Made by a program: the position numbers and the translations under genes. This document shows, piece after piece, positions 11,562 to 22,798 of a stretch of DNA of 64,000 bases (positions are counted from its first letter, which is position 1; every line of letters starts with the position of its first letter). The notes beneath the pieces were generated by a model. It searched no databases. It was not told the origin of the DNA and saw only the letters and a program-made list of their open reading frames with translations. Source of the DNA: Hemerocallis citrina (Eukaryota > Streptophyta > Magnoliopsida > Asparagales > Asphodelaceae); contig CM030363.1 of the NCBI GenBank assembly GCA_017893485.1, positions 115,110,004 to 115,174,003 on the forward strand, written 5' to 3'.

Positions 11562-12996
11562 TGATGTGATAATTTGCAAGTGTACAAAATTGCAACAAGT
11601 AGTATAGTTTAAGTGAAAAGAGTGTCGAACCCATAAAGACTAGTTATTTTATTGAGTACCGAATTTCACAAGATTAACTACTATTTGGAAAGTCGAAAAT
11701 ATGATAAAAATAACAACTAAACTAAATTAACCTAAATGAAAGAACTAAACTAATTAAAAAGAACGAAATATGAAATTTTGTTGCTTGTTAACAGCAAAAC
11801 TAGTTATAAGGCTTTTGATTTCACCTAGTTAATCCCACACAATTCATAATTCCATGTAATAGAAATTTTACTTTTCTCAGTTGTAGACCAAAATTCCCTA
11901 ATTATTCAATATTTTCTCTCGAACAACACCAAAAATATCTCCCACTAACAGTTTGTCATATATCTATGAAAATTTAATTAATTGAAGACTCATTAAGTTT
12001 TATGGATTTCTTTATAGTCACATTAATCGCGGTAAATCATCTCTAATCTTGCTCAATCAATGGTGTCTAATTCTATAGTTCTAAATCACAAATTACCTAT
12101 CGATCTCTCCATGATCCAATAAATTATACAATAGTTGGCCAAACAATTGTGAGCATTAAGAACAAAAATTAAACGCACAACCATGAAAAATTAGGAGAAC
12201 AAAATAACATAAAATTAGATATGTGTTATCAAAACTAGGCTACATCGAAGCCCTAGAAAATAAATTTAGTTCATAATAAATTTGCAACTAACAAACATAT
12301 TCTTTGATTGCAAAATAAAAATTAAAAGAGAAGAAGAAAAACTCGTTTTTACTGAAATCCCTGCCTCCTTCTCGTTCTCTCTCCTATTTTCTCTCTCCTT
12401 CTTTTTTCTTTTCTTTCACGCCGCCTAGCTGTCAATGGTGCCCCCTTTTAAATTTTTTTCTTTTCTTTTGGTCCCGCCGCCTCGCTAACAGTGCCCCATT
12501 TTTTAGCCACCTTCATATAGGATTAGTTTTAGGGTAATTAGGATTAGTTATTCTTATTAGGTAATTAATAAATTAATTTAAAATCTATAGATTAAAATTA
12601 ATTTATTAAAATTTTAAACTAATCAGTTAACTAACCCTAATTTAAATCCACTCAACTTTGATTTTTATTACAAAATTCCATTCCCCTCTTAGTTGACCAT
12701 AATATTTTCTATTGGTTCTTCAATGGGCCAATTTATAAAACAGCATATTCGAGTGCTTAATTCCTCTAGAAATCTTCACATATAATCAGTTTGAATTTTT
12801 GAAATCTTTATCCATGCACTCTTCATGGATTTCATGCAAAATGCCCACCTTTTGCACTTATCCATCTCATTTCTACAAAATCAAACCAAAAAATAAAATT
12901 ATATAGAAATAAGATAAATTTTAAGGAAATAAACGAGAACTTGCAATTTTAGTACATAAAAGAGTAAAAAAAATTATGTGTAAATTTCACTCATCA
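11562..12996 (-). repeat. Athila 5' LTR
   Basis: 1435 bp, plus-strand termini TGATGTGATAATTTGC and TTTCACTCATCA, identical in kind to the partner at 5828-7665. It adjoins the PBS. Confidence 0.85.
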
Positions 12997-14680
12997 AGTA
13001 ACCAGGTCATAATCTCACTACAAGTTAGAGTAACCACCAGGGTAGCAATATAATACTGTAATTGTAATGATTGAGATTTACAAATATGCGATTTTATATT
13101 TAGAATTAAACATACATTCTGATTCAGTAATTAGAATGGATTCTTATTGTTAACATGATGAAAGTTCTTATTATTACTATGATATTAATTTACAGATAAA
13201 ACTATAATATTACATACAACCGAAATTCATTCAAACCATTTTATTTATCTATATATACACATTCATATATGATTCTAGTTCGTGTTCATGCAATGTATGT
13301 TGTGATAATGAATTTTATGGGTTTTGTGGGTATTGAATAAACGGCGGCAAACAGAGTGATTCAATGCAATTAATTCGAACATGAAAAGATCACAAGACAT
13401 GTAGTAATACGATAATCAATATAGAAACTACTTTGGCGGGGTCAAAGGAATGCTTGAACAAGAACAATAAAGGATTTCAAGATATACTTGCCTTTTTTAC
13501 GATTTTGACGATTACAATGGAAGGAGAGGATCCGCGTGGCGACAACACATACAACGGCAGCAAGAAGCTTCGACGTGAGCTACGGCAAGAGAACGGAAGC
13601 GAAGGAGTGGATCGGGTGCAGCAAGATGTGAGGCTCGGGTTGTCGAACAGCGAGAGGAGGTGCCGGCTGTTCGGGTGTTGCGGTGTCAGCGACGGCAAGG
13701 TGGCCTCAGGGTGGCAATGGCGGGGCAGCTAGGAGGGTCAGGTGATGGCAGTCGGTTGGCTGATGGCGGGCTGGGGAAGGTGGATGGTGGAGGGGGGTCT
13801 GGTAGGCTGCACGATCAGGAACTCGAGAGGAGCAGCAATGGTGACGTGGCGGGTTGCAGATGGATGGCGGTGGTGGAGGTGGTGATCAGGTTCGATGAGT
13901 TTGGGATCAAAACAGAGGAAGGAGAAGAAAGAGTTGGGTGTTGAGTGGCGGCTGATAGATTAGGATGGGATTAGTTTAGGGTTAATTGATATAATTAGGG
14001 GATATGTTGAGATAATGATGGGGTTAGTGGGGAGATAAATGAGGGATTAGTTAGTAAAGTGGGGTGTGCAATTAAGGGGGTATTCGAGTAGGGCTTGGGT
14101 TCTAGTTAATGGGTTTGGAAAAAAGGAAAAAAATATAATTAAAATAGAGTGAGCTTACAAAAATAAATAGCTAAATAAATTGTAGGATGGATCGGGCTTT
14201 AGTTGAGTTTAAAAATAATAACAGTAATAATAAATCAAATAGTAGAATATAGTATGAAATAGAAATTGGGATTGGATTTCTTGTACAAAAATAAAGATAA
14301 AAATAATAACAAGTTTGGGTTGGGCTCAATCAAATAAATAGATGATCAAATAATAATGGTATAGAATGAATTAGGAGTCCGACTTTACGTTAATTAAAAT
14401 AATCAACGAATAATAATATATTTAGTTTTGGGCTAAAATATAAATAATTAACCAAATAAGAAAATAAGATGAACTTATACAATACAATAAGATTTGTATT
14501 ATAATATATAATCATTTGAAAATAGTTACGAATGCAATTGATGATTAGAAGGGACTTTAATAAGGGATAATAAAATAGATTTAAAACGGAAATGAATTTA
14601 AAAGAATGGAAAAGAATTTATAGCGAATCGGAATACAGAAAATATATGAAATATATATATAGGTGAACACGGGGGTTACA

Positions 14681-14986
14681 CAAATCCTCCTCAGTAAGAA
14701 TCGAACATGTATCATCGGCCTCTGAAGACTCGAATTGTTCATTCTCCTCATAATGCCTCCGCCTACCATGCTCAACTCTATCACCGAGGTCGGCGGGATA
14801 GTCTCTAATGCGGGCGAAACCTGTTAAGGGACCCGAGTACCTCCCAAGCTTTCCTAGCGTCCTATCCTTCTCTATGATGATCTTCACAACCACTGAGGAC
14901 GACTCGACAATACCCTTCCCTTTATCCGCTCGATATGGCAGACTCGGCAACATCTCTTCAACCGGACCTGAAGAAACCCTAGACAT
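14681..14986 (-). pseudogene. aORF copy 1, N-terminal part
   Basis: The start at 14986 (MSRVSSGPVEEMLPSL) aligns with the first residues of the copy at 52850 (MSRVNSGSEASSSG). Later EENEQFESSEADDTCSILTE aligns with EENAPMEVTEVDDLASVLSE of that copy. Reading breaks at 14681 exactly where the solo LTR begins and continues at 4300. The N-terminal third looks disordered and charged. Function is unknown; the family is an accessory protein of Tat elements. Confidence 0.7.
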
Positions 14987-15148
14987 CTTATAAATTAATA
15001 TTTAATTACCTTTTGATGTGGCAGCTACGGTCAAAAAAATTGCCAGAAAGAGAATTCGTTGGCAACAAGTTCTTTGGAGAGAAATATCGTTGGGGAAAGA
15101 GTGAGAAGAGAGAAGTGAGAATGAGAAGGAAGAGGTGGGTAGTGAGGG

Positions 15149-15157
15149 ATATATATA
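15149..15157 (-). promoter_or_regulatory. TATA box of aORF copy 1
   Basis: Minus-strand TATATATATCCCTCACTACC lies about 165 nt before the ATG at 14986. The CCC/CACCTC context recurs at the other two aORF promoters (36286 and 52622), which supports a real antisense promoter. Confidence 0.55.
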
Positions 15158-15289
15158 GAGCTCAAGGCTTTAACGTCTGGGCTCCAAAAACATTAGGCCC
15201 AAAGACCGTCGGGGTAGCCCAACAGCTGAGGAAGCCCAAACTTTACCTAAAAGGAAAAGAAGGAAGATGAAGGGTTCGAGTTGACCAAG

Positions 15290-15890
15290 TCAACGATTGA
15301 CCTGTCAAACCCACGTGGACCACAAAGTGCCAATACGGGTCAGCAACACTTTTACTCGGCAAAAAACCAAGCAAAAGCTCAAACGACCAGAATGAAGGAA
15401 GTGATGATCAGGATCTCCTCCTAACCCACGCCCGTAAGATCAATAGTCCAGATCAAAAAGGTTGGCTCGGGGTCAACGTTGACCAGGTTAAGGTCAATGC
15501 AATGTGGCGCCACCGCAGAGTGCCACGATGGGTCGGGGACGCTCCTGCTCGGCAAAAAACTGAGTAGGAGCCCAACCGACCATAACGGGGGAACCAACGC
15601 TCTGAATCTTCTCCTGATTTCGGCTTGCGCGATCAAGGGTCCAGATTCCTGCCACTTCATCAGTTGAACGATTGCACATGCTGGCCAAAAAAAGGGTAGG
15701 CCCCATGTCAATGTTCAATGTCACGTGGCACCACCACGAACTGCTACAATGGGTCGGGGGCACCTCTGCTCGGCAAAAAATCGAGCAGGAGCCCAACCGA
15801 CTAGAACGGGAGAATCAACGCTCTAGATCTTCTCCCGATCTGTGCTCAAGTGATCAATGGTCCAGATTCCACCACATCATCAGGGATTTG
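15290..15890. repeat. Tandem array, about 3 units of 190-220 bp
   Basis: Units contain GCTCGGCAAAAAA near 15358, 15550 and 15771, each followed by GGAGCCCAACCGAC or a variant and a segment ending GGTCCAGATTCC. It sits upstream of the aORF promoter, between it and the 3' LTR, as in Tat-2 and Tat-3. Confidence 0.8.
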
Positions 15891-16332
15891 ATTAAATATA
15901 TTTTTTTTATTTATTAATTCAAATTAATTATTTAATAATTCTGAAAAATAATTAAAAAATCAGATAATTAATTAAAAATTCTAAAAATAATTATTAATTC
16001 GAAAAAATATTTTTATATTCTGAAAAAATAATTATTATTTTATAACAATTAATTAAAATTTTGAAAATTAATAATTAAAAATCGGGAAATTGAATAATAA
16101 TGCGAAAAAATGATTAAAATTTGGAAAAAATCAGAAAAATCTGGAAATATCACAAAAATTAAGAAAGTTCTAAAAATAATTCTGGGTATTTTACAAACTC
16201 AGAATAACACTGTTACACCTCGAGTAAGATTCAAACGTCCCCGAAAACTCCGGTAAGTTCTGCAAGCCCTTAAAGATGGCCGAATTACTGCTCAAAGGCT
16301 GTGAAACTCAGTTTTTGGGAGTGAATGGCTTA
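15891..16332 (+). other. AT-rich 3' untranslated region and PPT of Tat-1
   Basis: No gene. 15890-16190 is strongly AT-rich with repeated AATTAATTATT motifs. The purine-rich GGGAGTGAATGGCTTA directly before 16333 corresponds to GGAGTGGGGGC before the LTRs of Tat-2 and Tat-3 and is the probable PPT. Confidence 0.55.
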
Positions 16333-17042
16333 TGATATGGGTAAAAATAGAACCTAATCGGGACCATTCAAATTGGTCACGAATCTTAAAGTTCTTAGGG
16401 GTAAAACAGTAATTTTCTCTGGAAACATGTTCGTAAACGGGAATTGGGCATATTTCAAGCCCAATAACCCAAAACGGATCAGCCTTACTGGGTTTTCATA
16501 ACATCCCAATATGAATGAATCTATATGATTTAAATATGATTTAAACTCATAATTATCCATAGGAGACGGTTCAAAAAATCATATCTCTTATTATGAGAAG
16601 AGTTTTAACTCCTTCTCTCCAACTACTCTTATCTCTTCATGAAGAAGAGATAATCAATTAAATCCAAAAATATCAGGAAGTAAAGATAAATCATTATCTT
16701 GAAACTAACCCCCAAAGCGACTATAAATACTCCTTACCTCCACGGAAATTAGATAATCAGTATTTTTTCCAACAAAAGCTCCCTCATATTATTCTTGAGT
16801 TATGAATTGAGCGTAAGAGGGTCTATCGTCGGGGTTAACCCCAGTGTTTCAGACTTTTGCAGGTCAATCGGAGCGATTGCCACCATCAAGATCAGATTCA
16901 ATAGTGCAAACAAGTCAGATTCGAAAGTCAACATAAATTGGAAACAATCAATATCGGTGAAAGTCAAAAATGTTAGTTTTTTGTTGTTTTAAAAAAGAAC
17001 CCATATCATCTGTTTGATCCTACACAGAAATTAGCAGCAACA
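16333..17042 (+). repeat. Tat-1 3' LTR
   Basis: Begins TGATATGGGTAAAAATAG and ends CAGCAACA. The first 110 bp align with the reverse complement of the Tat-3 LTR (GGACCATTCAAAT, ACGAATCTTAAAG, CAGTAATTTTC), and the end (CATCTGTTTG) aligns near the Tat-3 LTR end. A partner LTR is not in the window. Confidence 0.75.
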
Positions 17043-17246
17043 ATGGGGTTGGGCAAATGCTGTATTTTGAGGATGATTGTGCTTGTGTCATGTATGACCT
17101 TTAGATAGGATGATGAATATGAGATGGCTTATTTAAGAAAGAGAAACAAGTTGGAAACTAAGTATCCTTAAAGTATTATTTGCACAATATCTTTTCCCCC
17201 CTTTTTTTTGGTTTTGGCTAAGAGCATCTGTATTTGTTGGCTATTT
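17043..17246. other. Short unassigned spacer, ending in a MITE-like start
   Basis: About 170 bp without a gene, then TAAGAGCATCTGTATTTG at 17219-17236, resembling the GAGCATC ends of the Harbinger MITEs at 38674 and 40655. This sequence continues across the inserted element at 29428. Confidence 0.4.
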
Positions 17247-17842
17247 TGTAATATCCCGGACGGATATTACCGTATATAAATTATTATTTTATTATTATTT
17301 TATTATTATTTTGTTTTAATTCCAAAATTAGAATATTTTGGTATTTTTCACCCGGTTTGCCCCTAGACATTATCCGTATCCAGATATCGGTCAGTATATA
17401 TCCGTATTGTATCAAATTGACACCGTGATCTTCCGAACTAATAATAAAATTTATTTTATTATTATTTCCGGGATTTAACTATTTTTATACGGATTATGCG
17501 AAGATTTTCCGGTATACGGACACATATGCGCACGTACGAGTAGTATGTCGATTAGTGCATCATACGAATTATGTGTTGTATATTTTGGACAACACTTATT
17601 TTGCTATGACAAAACCTAGTAAGGATGGTTAGGGTTTGATTAGGAGGTTAAACCTAGGGTTACAAAGACATAAAGGATTAAGATTTCTTCTAGAACAAAC
17701 CCTCCTCCACATCAACTTTCCCTCACATAACACCTCCCCCACCTTCCACCTCCCCATGAGGTATGGTCGGCCCCTAATATAGGGAAGGTCCCTTGTGCAA
17801 AAATGTATGTGCACATTTTCATTCTCCACCCTTCTCTCCACC

Positions 17843-17850
17843 TATAAATA
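17843..17850 (+). promoter_or_regulatory. LTR TATA box
   Basis: CCTATAAATACCCC, followed by a CT-rich tract typical of a plant core promoter. The same TATAAATACCCC lies in the LTR at 41516-44931 and the identical copy is at 24650-24657 in the 3' LTR. Confidence 0.75.
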
Positions 17851-18403
17851 CCCCTTCATTCTCCTCCTTCTCTCATTTTAGAAAACAAAAGGAAAGAAAG
17901 AAAGGAAAGGAAAAGAAAGAGAGAACAAAAAAATAACTTGAGAGTTTTCTTTTGTAGGTTGATTAGAAGAGTTCTAAAAAGCTAGGGGAAGGAGAAGGAG
18001 CATAGCAAGTCCTTCCTACAAGAAAGGAAGGTGGGGGTTTCTTCATGCTTTCCTTGTTTGATTGTTTGTTTGTTTGTTTGGTTGGTTGTTTAACTTCTTC
18101 TTCTCATCCTCTTGTTTTGTTTTCTTTGAGTTTTGTTAAGTGTATTGTTGGGTGAGAATGTAGTAAGAAGTAAAAGAGAAAAAGAGTAGTAGTATCTACT
18201 AAAATACATAAAGATCACACCTTTAAATTTGTAGTTGTTGTTTTGTATGTTATTGGACTAAGAACTCACATATTGCATAATGTTGGACATACAACCATTG
18301 TTGGTTGTAGGACTTAGAACACATAGCATATGAACATTCTTTTACAACCATTGTGGGTTGTAGGACTTGATTAAACCTTGGACTAATAATAAAGGCATAT
18401 GTT

Positions 18404-18720
18404 CTAATAAAAAGATCTTTTCTTTTATTTTAATCACTAGTTGTAGCTAATTAAAAAGATCTTTTCTTTTATTTTAATCACTAGTTGTAGTTAATAAAAA
18501 GATCTTCTCTTTTTATTTAATCACTAGTTATAGCTAATAAAAAGATCTTCTCTTTTTATTTAATCACTAGTTATAACTAATAAAAAGATCTTCTCTTTTT
18601 ATTTAATCACTAGTTATAGCTAATAAAAAGATCTTCTCTTTTTATTTGATCACTAGTTGTAGCTATTAAAAGATCTTTTCTTTTAATCACTAGTTGTAGA
18701 AATAAAATCTTTCCTTTCAT
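18404..18720 (+). repeat. Minisatellite of about 43-60 bp in giant LTR
   Basis: Seven or so units of AAAAAGATCTTCTCTTTTT followed by ATTTAATCACTAGTTATAGC. AAAAGATCTTTT is itself palindromic. An identical array lies 6807 bp further on (about 25211-25527) in the 3' LTR. Confidence 0.85.
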
Positions 18721-19019
18721 GTTTACTAGTTATAAAGTAAAATAAGATAAAATGATCTTTCCTTTATCACTAGTAATCACAAAGATTAGTAAGTAACTAA
18801 GTAGTAGTAAGCTAAAATAATAAGTAGTAGTGTGTAATAAAATGAAGTAGTAGTAGCATGTATGTTGATTAATAAGGTAGTAGTAATAGTAGTAAATTGT
18901 ATGTTGTGATTTTTATGAGAATGAAGTAGTAGTAATAGTAGTAAGTTGTATGTTGTGATTCTTTTATGAGAATGAAGTAGTAGTAATAGTAGTAAGTTGT
19001 ATGTTGTAGTAGTAGTAGT

Positions 19020-19610
19020 AGTAAAATATTGTAGGATTGCTTCTAAAAATATTTAGAAGCCATATTCATACTACTAATGTTGTAGGATTGCTTCTAAAAA
19101 TATTTAGAAGCCATATTCATACTACTAATGTTGTAGGATTATTTCTAAAAATGATTAGAAGCCATATTCATGCTACTTATGTTGTAGGATCATTTCTAAA
19201 ATGATTAGAAGCCTTATTCATGCTTCACATATTGTAGGATCACTTCTAAAAATGTTTAGAAGCCATTTCCATGCTACTAATATTGTAGGATCACTTCTAA
19301 AAATGTTTAGAAGCCATTTTTATACTACTAATGTTGTAGGATTACTTCTAAAAATGTTTAGAAGCCATTTCCATGCTACTAATATTGTAGGATTACTTCT
19401 AAAAATGTTTAGAAGCCATTTCCATGCTACTAATATTGTAGGATTACTTCTAAAAATATTTAGAAGCCATATTCATGCTTCTAATGTTGTAGGATCATCC
19501 CTAAAAATATTTGGAAGCCATATTTGTGCTACTAATGTTGTAGGATTACTTCTAAAAATGCTTAGAAGCCATGTTCTCATGCTTAATTAATTGTAGGGCT
19601 ACTTCTAAAA
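19020..19610 (+). repeat. Minisatellite of about 60 bp with hairpin in each unit
   Basis: About ten units of TTGTAGGATTACTTCTAAAA plus ATGTTTAGAAGCCATTTCCA plus TGCTACTAATA. In most units CTTCTAAA and TTTAGAAG form a perfect 8-bp stem with a 4-nt loop. The 129-residue ORF at 19201-19590 is only a translation of this array. The second copy is at about 25827-26417. Confidence 0.9.
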
Positions 19611-20000
19611 ATATCCTATCATGTTTCATGCTTAGTTAATGGTAGGATTTATTCTAAAAATATCTAGCATGCTTAATGATGTTAGAATGATGTAGGACAA
19701 ATTCTAAGAGTTTCCTACCATGCTTTTATACTTAAAATGTTGTAGGATGTATTCTAAAAATATCCTATCATGTTTCATGCTTAGTTAATGGTAGGATTTA
19801 TTCTAAAAATATCTAGCATGCTTAATGATGTTAGAATGATGTAGGACAAATTCTAAGAGTTCCTACCATGCTTGGATTAATTAATTATGCTTAGAATGTT
19901 GTAGGAATCAATCTAAGAGTTTCCTACCATGCTTGGATTAATTAATTATGCCTAGGACGTTGTAGGATCAATGATAAAGTTACTTACCATGTTAGCTTAA
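19611..20000 (+). repeat. Degenerate GTAGGA..TCCTAC hairpin repeats
   Basis: Six or more units of about 60-70 bp, including a 145-bp duplication (19611-19690 against 19740-19860). Units pair GTAGGA with TCCTAC or GTAGGAT with ATCCTAT around CTAAGAG or CTAAAAA, so stems persist while sequence changes. Repeated in the 3' LTR at +6807. Confidence 0.7.
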
Positions 20001-20631
20001 TTATAGGTATGTGATATACCATGTTAGTTTAATTATGGACCTATGCCATGCTAGCTTAATTACAAGTAAGTTGTATGCCATGCTAGCTTAATTGTAAGTA
20101 AGTTGTATGTCATGCTAGTCTAGATTGTGAGTAAGTTGTATACCATGCTAAAGTTCAAATACTTGCTTAGAATGATTGTAGGAGTAGTGGTAGAACTACC
20201 TACTATGCCTTGGAGTGTTGCTTGTTCATACTAGTTGGGTTGTGGGGATTAGTCGTGATAAGTAGTAAGCTTTCATGATCAATTCGTAACCTACGATTGA
20301 CTATAGTAGACTTCATGTCTAGGTCGTAAGTGATTTTCATACTTGAGCTCGATGTAAGCATAAGCATTAATCACATTCATACATAGGAATATCATGGTGG
20401 CCGTGTTATATGATTAGATTGATCGTAGGAAGATGCTTGCAATTGTGTGCCGTACTTAAGGCGCTATAGGTTGAAGTAATGAGGGTTGGGAAGACCACTA
20501 GTGATAGTTGGTCCGATAAAGGCCGTTAGGTCGCCTTCGGATTCTTCCTTAGTGGGATACCGACCATAGAATATTAGTAGATTCTTCTGTTGCTTCTAAT
20601 ATTAGATGACCAAGTTTGTTAGTAAGCACGT

Positions 20632-20860
20632 TTGGTTGCTTCTAGGATTGATTACCTGTATGGTTGTTTGCACACGGTTGTGCTCGTACGTGGCTCTACT
20701 GGCCCGTACGTAGCTGTGGGTCTCATACGCGGCTTATTTGGCTGGTATGTACGTTGTTGTCTCCTACGAGGCCCGCCTGGCTCGTGGGTAGTTATCGTTT
20801 CATACGTAGCATATTAGGTCGTATGTGGTTGTTACTCGTGTATAGCTGTTAGCTAGTACA
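20632..20860 (+). repeat. CGTACGTGGCT-type short repeats
   Basis: Irregular repeats of 45-50 bp around CTCGTACGTGGCT and CCCGTACGTAGCT. The ORFs here are low-complexity shadows. Also at about 27439-27660. Confidence 0.55.
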
Positions 20861-21203
20861 CAGTTCGTTGTGGGCTATCGACCATCAAGACATAACGGCA
20901 TGCATGTATATTCGCACGACTGAGGTCTTGGATCGATGAGCCACGAACCGGATCCGGAGGGGTTCTGGTAAGTCTAGGTTGAGCAGCCTAGTAGAGTTGT
21001 CTTGCGAAGCCTAATTTAAGGCCTAGCATGTTATGTTATAATATTATCGTCCCTAGGATCGTCGGGTCAGGGACATCATTAGGGTAGTGACTTATGAAGG
21101 TCATTTTGCTCAGACCCTTGCCAAAGAGAGAGGAGTTGGTTGTAGGGGGCACCTTACGACCAACTTGTTCCTTGAGGCAGGCCTTAGGCGGTGATAGTGG
21201 GTT

Positions 21204-22115
21204 GTACCTTCCTGTCAAAGGGATACGCACGGTGCCGTCTCACAAGTTGAGGACACGGGTTGCGTATCTCGCTCTGTTAATTCCTGAAGTACCGTGGCTG
21301 GGGTGCCACAGGATGCATGGTGCAGTCCTGCGCTTGCTAGACCCCAGAGAGTGCCACAGGGTAGGCTTCGCGCTGCCCTGTGCTTGCGAAACTCTATGGT
21401 TTAATTTTGGAACGATGCCCGATATACTGGGATCAAGTGAGGTCCGGCTTGCCGGGTAGTAGTGGAAAATGGAGACACCATAAGCAGACTGCATAAGGGG
21501 ACTTGACCTCTTCTGCAACCTCACAGAGTTATGGAGTATTGTCAGGAACAGGTCGTGTACAATTAGAGTTCTTAACGTGGGTTCAATCCCTATATATGGA
21601 GAAACGGCTTGAGATGGAGTCGCATGTAGTATGGGCTGCATGTTGCTTTCGGAGACTTGCTGACATTAGAATAGGAAGCGTCCTTGTTCTACCTTCCCGT
21701 CAAAGGGATACGTACGGTGCCATCTCACAAGTTGAGGACACGGGTTGCGTATCTCGCGCTGTTAATTCCTGAAGTACCATGGTTGGGGTGCCACAGGATA
21801 CATTGTGCAGTCCTGTGCTTGCTAGACCCCAGAGGGTGCCACAGGGTAGGCTCTGCGCTACCCTGCGCTTGCGAAACCCTATGATTGGATTTTGGATTAA
21901 GGCCCGATACACCGGGCAATAGTGGCAAACATGGACACCACTATATGACTGCAGTGGCGGAACTAGACCGCACCTGCAATCTTGTTGAGTGAGGTCCGGC
22001 ATGCCGGGTAGTAGTGGAAAACAGAGACACCATAAGCAGACTGCATAGGGGGACTTGACCCCTTCTGCAACCTCACAGAGTCATGGAGCATTGTCAGGAA
22101 CGGGTTGTGTATAAT
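21204..22115 (+). repeat. Segmental tandem duplication in giant LTR
   Basis: The block at 21204-21410 (GTCAAAGGGATACG, GGTGCCACAGG, TTGCTAGACCCCAGAG) recurs at 21690-21890. The block at 21431-21565 (GTCCGGCTTGCCGGGTAGTA) recurs at 21985-22115. Periods are about 486 and 554 bp, and copies differ by roughly a tenth of sites, so the duplication predates the present insertion. A T-arm-like GGGTTCAATCCC lies at about 21571. Confidence 0.85.
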
Positions 22116-22510
22116 TAGTTCTATTTAAATATTGCATTAGAGTCTAGCCATAGCACTCACGAACACTTAAACTACACCAGCACCATTGCTATATTTTGTA
22201 TATTGTTTGGAAGATTCACTGCTATATGATCAGCCTTTAAGCGTCAGTGAATACTGACGTCCCCACTTCCATAGGTACTGGATCGCTGAAGTACAAAGGC
22301 GAGATTCAAGAGGACTCAAGGCAAGGAAAGCAAGGAGTCAGTATTAAGTTTAGTTCCGCTGCAAAATATGTATTGATTCTGTATTAGTTAAGAAGTATCT
22401 GACGTAAGATGTGAAGGTTGTAATACTTGGGATTGTAAAGGTATTATTGTAACTCTATTGTAATGTATTGCAGTTGTGTAATGTTCAGACTTGTAATACA
22501 TTGGGTATTG

Positions 22511-22516
22511 AATAAA
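22511..22516 (+). promoter_or_regulatory. LTR polyadenylation signal
   Basis: AATAAA about 100 bp before the LTR end. This is the position expected for the R/U5 boundary signal in a plant LTR. Confidence 0.55.
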
Positions 22517-22619
22517 AAGTTTTAAATTCTCCTGTTTTTCTGTGTATTGTGACTAATTGAAGAAAAGATCTTGGCTCGTGTCACGGTTTCCCGGTATTCG
22601 GAAATCGGGGCGCTACAGA

Positions 22620-22632
22620 GCGGTATCAGAGC
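22620..22632 (+). promoter_or_regulatory. PBS, initiator tRNA-Met type
   Basis: GCGGTATCAGAGC two nt after the 5' LTR; TGGTATCAGAGC is the complement of the initiator tRNA-Met 3' end. The first base differs from the consensus. Confidence 0.85.
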
Positions 22633-22798
22633 TAACTTCAATTTACAGTCCAACACAGCAGGAAAATTAAACTTGGATACCTTTTAGGAGTCGGGTCTTA
22701 GTTAGTTATAGACAATTGTAATTCATATTGTTGTTCCTTTCAACTTATGTTTTATGATTTTTCTATATCTGGACTAATTCCAGTATATGTATTTTAGG

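Larger units (their letters stand above)
5828..12996 (-). mobile_element. Athila-like Ty3/gypsy element, gag-protease only
   Basis: Two LTRs (5828-7665 and 11562-12996) in the same orientation enclose 3.9 kb. On the minus strand the order is LTR, PBS like that of tRNA-Asp, gag, protease, a short unrecognised segment, untranslated 3' region, LTR. RT, RNase H and integrase are absent, so an internal deletion has removed most of pol and the copy cannot move alone. LTR termini are TGATG..CATCA. No clear 5-bp TSD is visible (AACGA against AGTAA), so the flanks have diverged or been rearranged. Confidence 0.85.
4301..14680 (-). mobile_element. Solo LTR (Tekay/Del-like) split by a nested Athila element
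   Basis: Plus-strand termini are TGTCATGCCCCG at 4301 and GGGGGTTACA ending at 14680, flanked by a near-perfect 5-bp TSD, CATAT (4296-4300) and CAAAT (14681-14685). On either side the aORF of Tat-1 resumes, which independently confirms both borders. Without the Athila insertion it is about 3.2 kb, and it has no PBS, PPT or recognisable ORF, so it is read as one LTR left after recombination. In its own orientation it starts TGTAACCCCC and ends CGGGGCATGACA, like the other large LTRs here. A G-rich block at 13500-13930 contrasts with the AT-rich remainder; I recognise no gene in it. Confidence 0.7.
2689..17042 (+). mobile_element. Tat-1: 3' part of a Tat-lineage Ty3/gypsy element, with nested insertions
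   Basis: What is left is an antisense aORF (minus strand, in two pieces), its promoter, a tandem array, a PPT and a 3' LTR at 16333-17042. The LTR start TGATATGGGTAAAAA and the GGGAGTG tract before it match Tat-3, where pol is present and runs opposite to the aORF, so this element is oriented plus. Its gag-pol and 5' LTR would lie left of 2689 and are missing or outside the window. The aORF is split by the 4301-14680 insertion. Confidence 0.75.
17247..22617 (+). repeat. 5' giant LTR
   Basis: 5371 bp from TGTAATATCCCGGACGG to TCGGGGCGCTACA. By eye it differs from the 3' LTR by about 11 substitutions and three 1-bp indels. A TATA box lies at 17843 and an AATAAA at 22511, so U3 is about 0.6 kb and R would be about 4.6 kb, filled with minisatellites and duplications. 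Confidence 0.95.

Noticed and set aside
5823..13002. Target-site duplication for the Athila element
   Set aside because: AACGA and AGTAA do not match; reported as not found rather than forced.
13433..13944. G-rich ORFs of 73-99 residues on both strands
   Set aside because: Compositionally biased block in a solo LTR; no recognisable domain and overlapping frames in both directions.
4301..14680. A full-length outer retrotransposon instead of a solo LTR
   Set aside because: No second LTR copy, PBS or PPT after removal of the Athila element; only one pair of termini with one near-perfect TSD.
19201..19590. 129-residue ORF with repeated FRSHFHATNIVG motifs (also 26008-26397)
   Set aside because: It is a translation of the 60-bp minisatellite in the LTR; the unit length lets one frame stay open by chance.
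20632..20852. Overlapping ORFs of about 60 residues in the LTR, both copies
   Set aside because: Low-complexity CGTACG repeats; two overlapping frames open in the same stretch.
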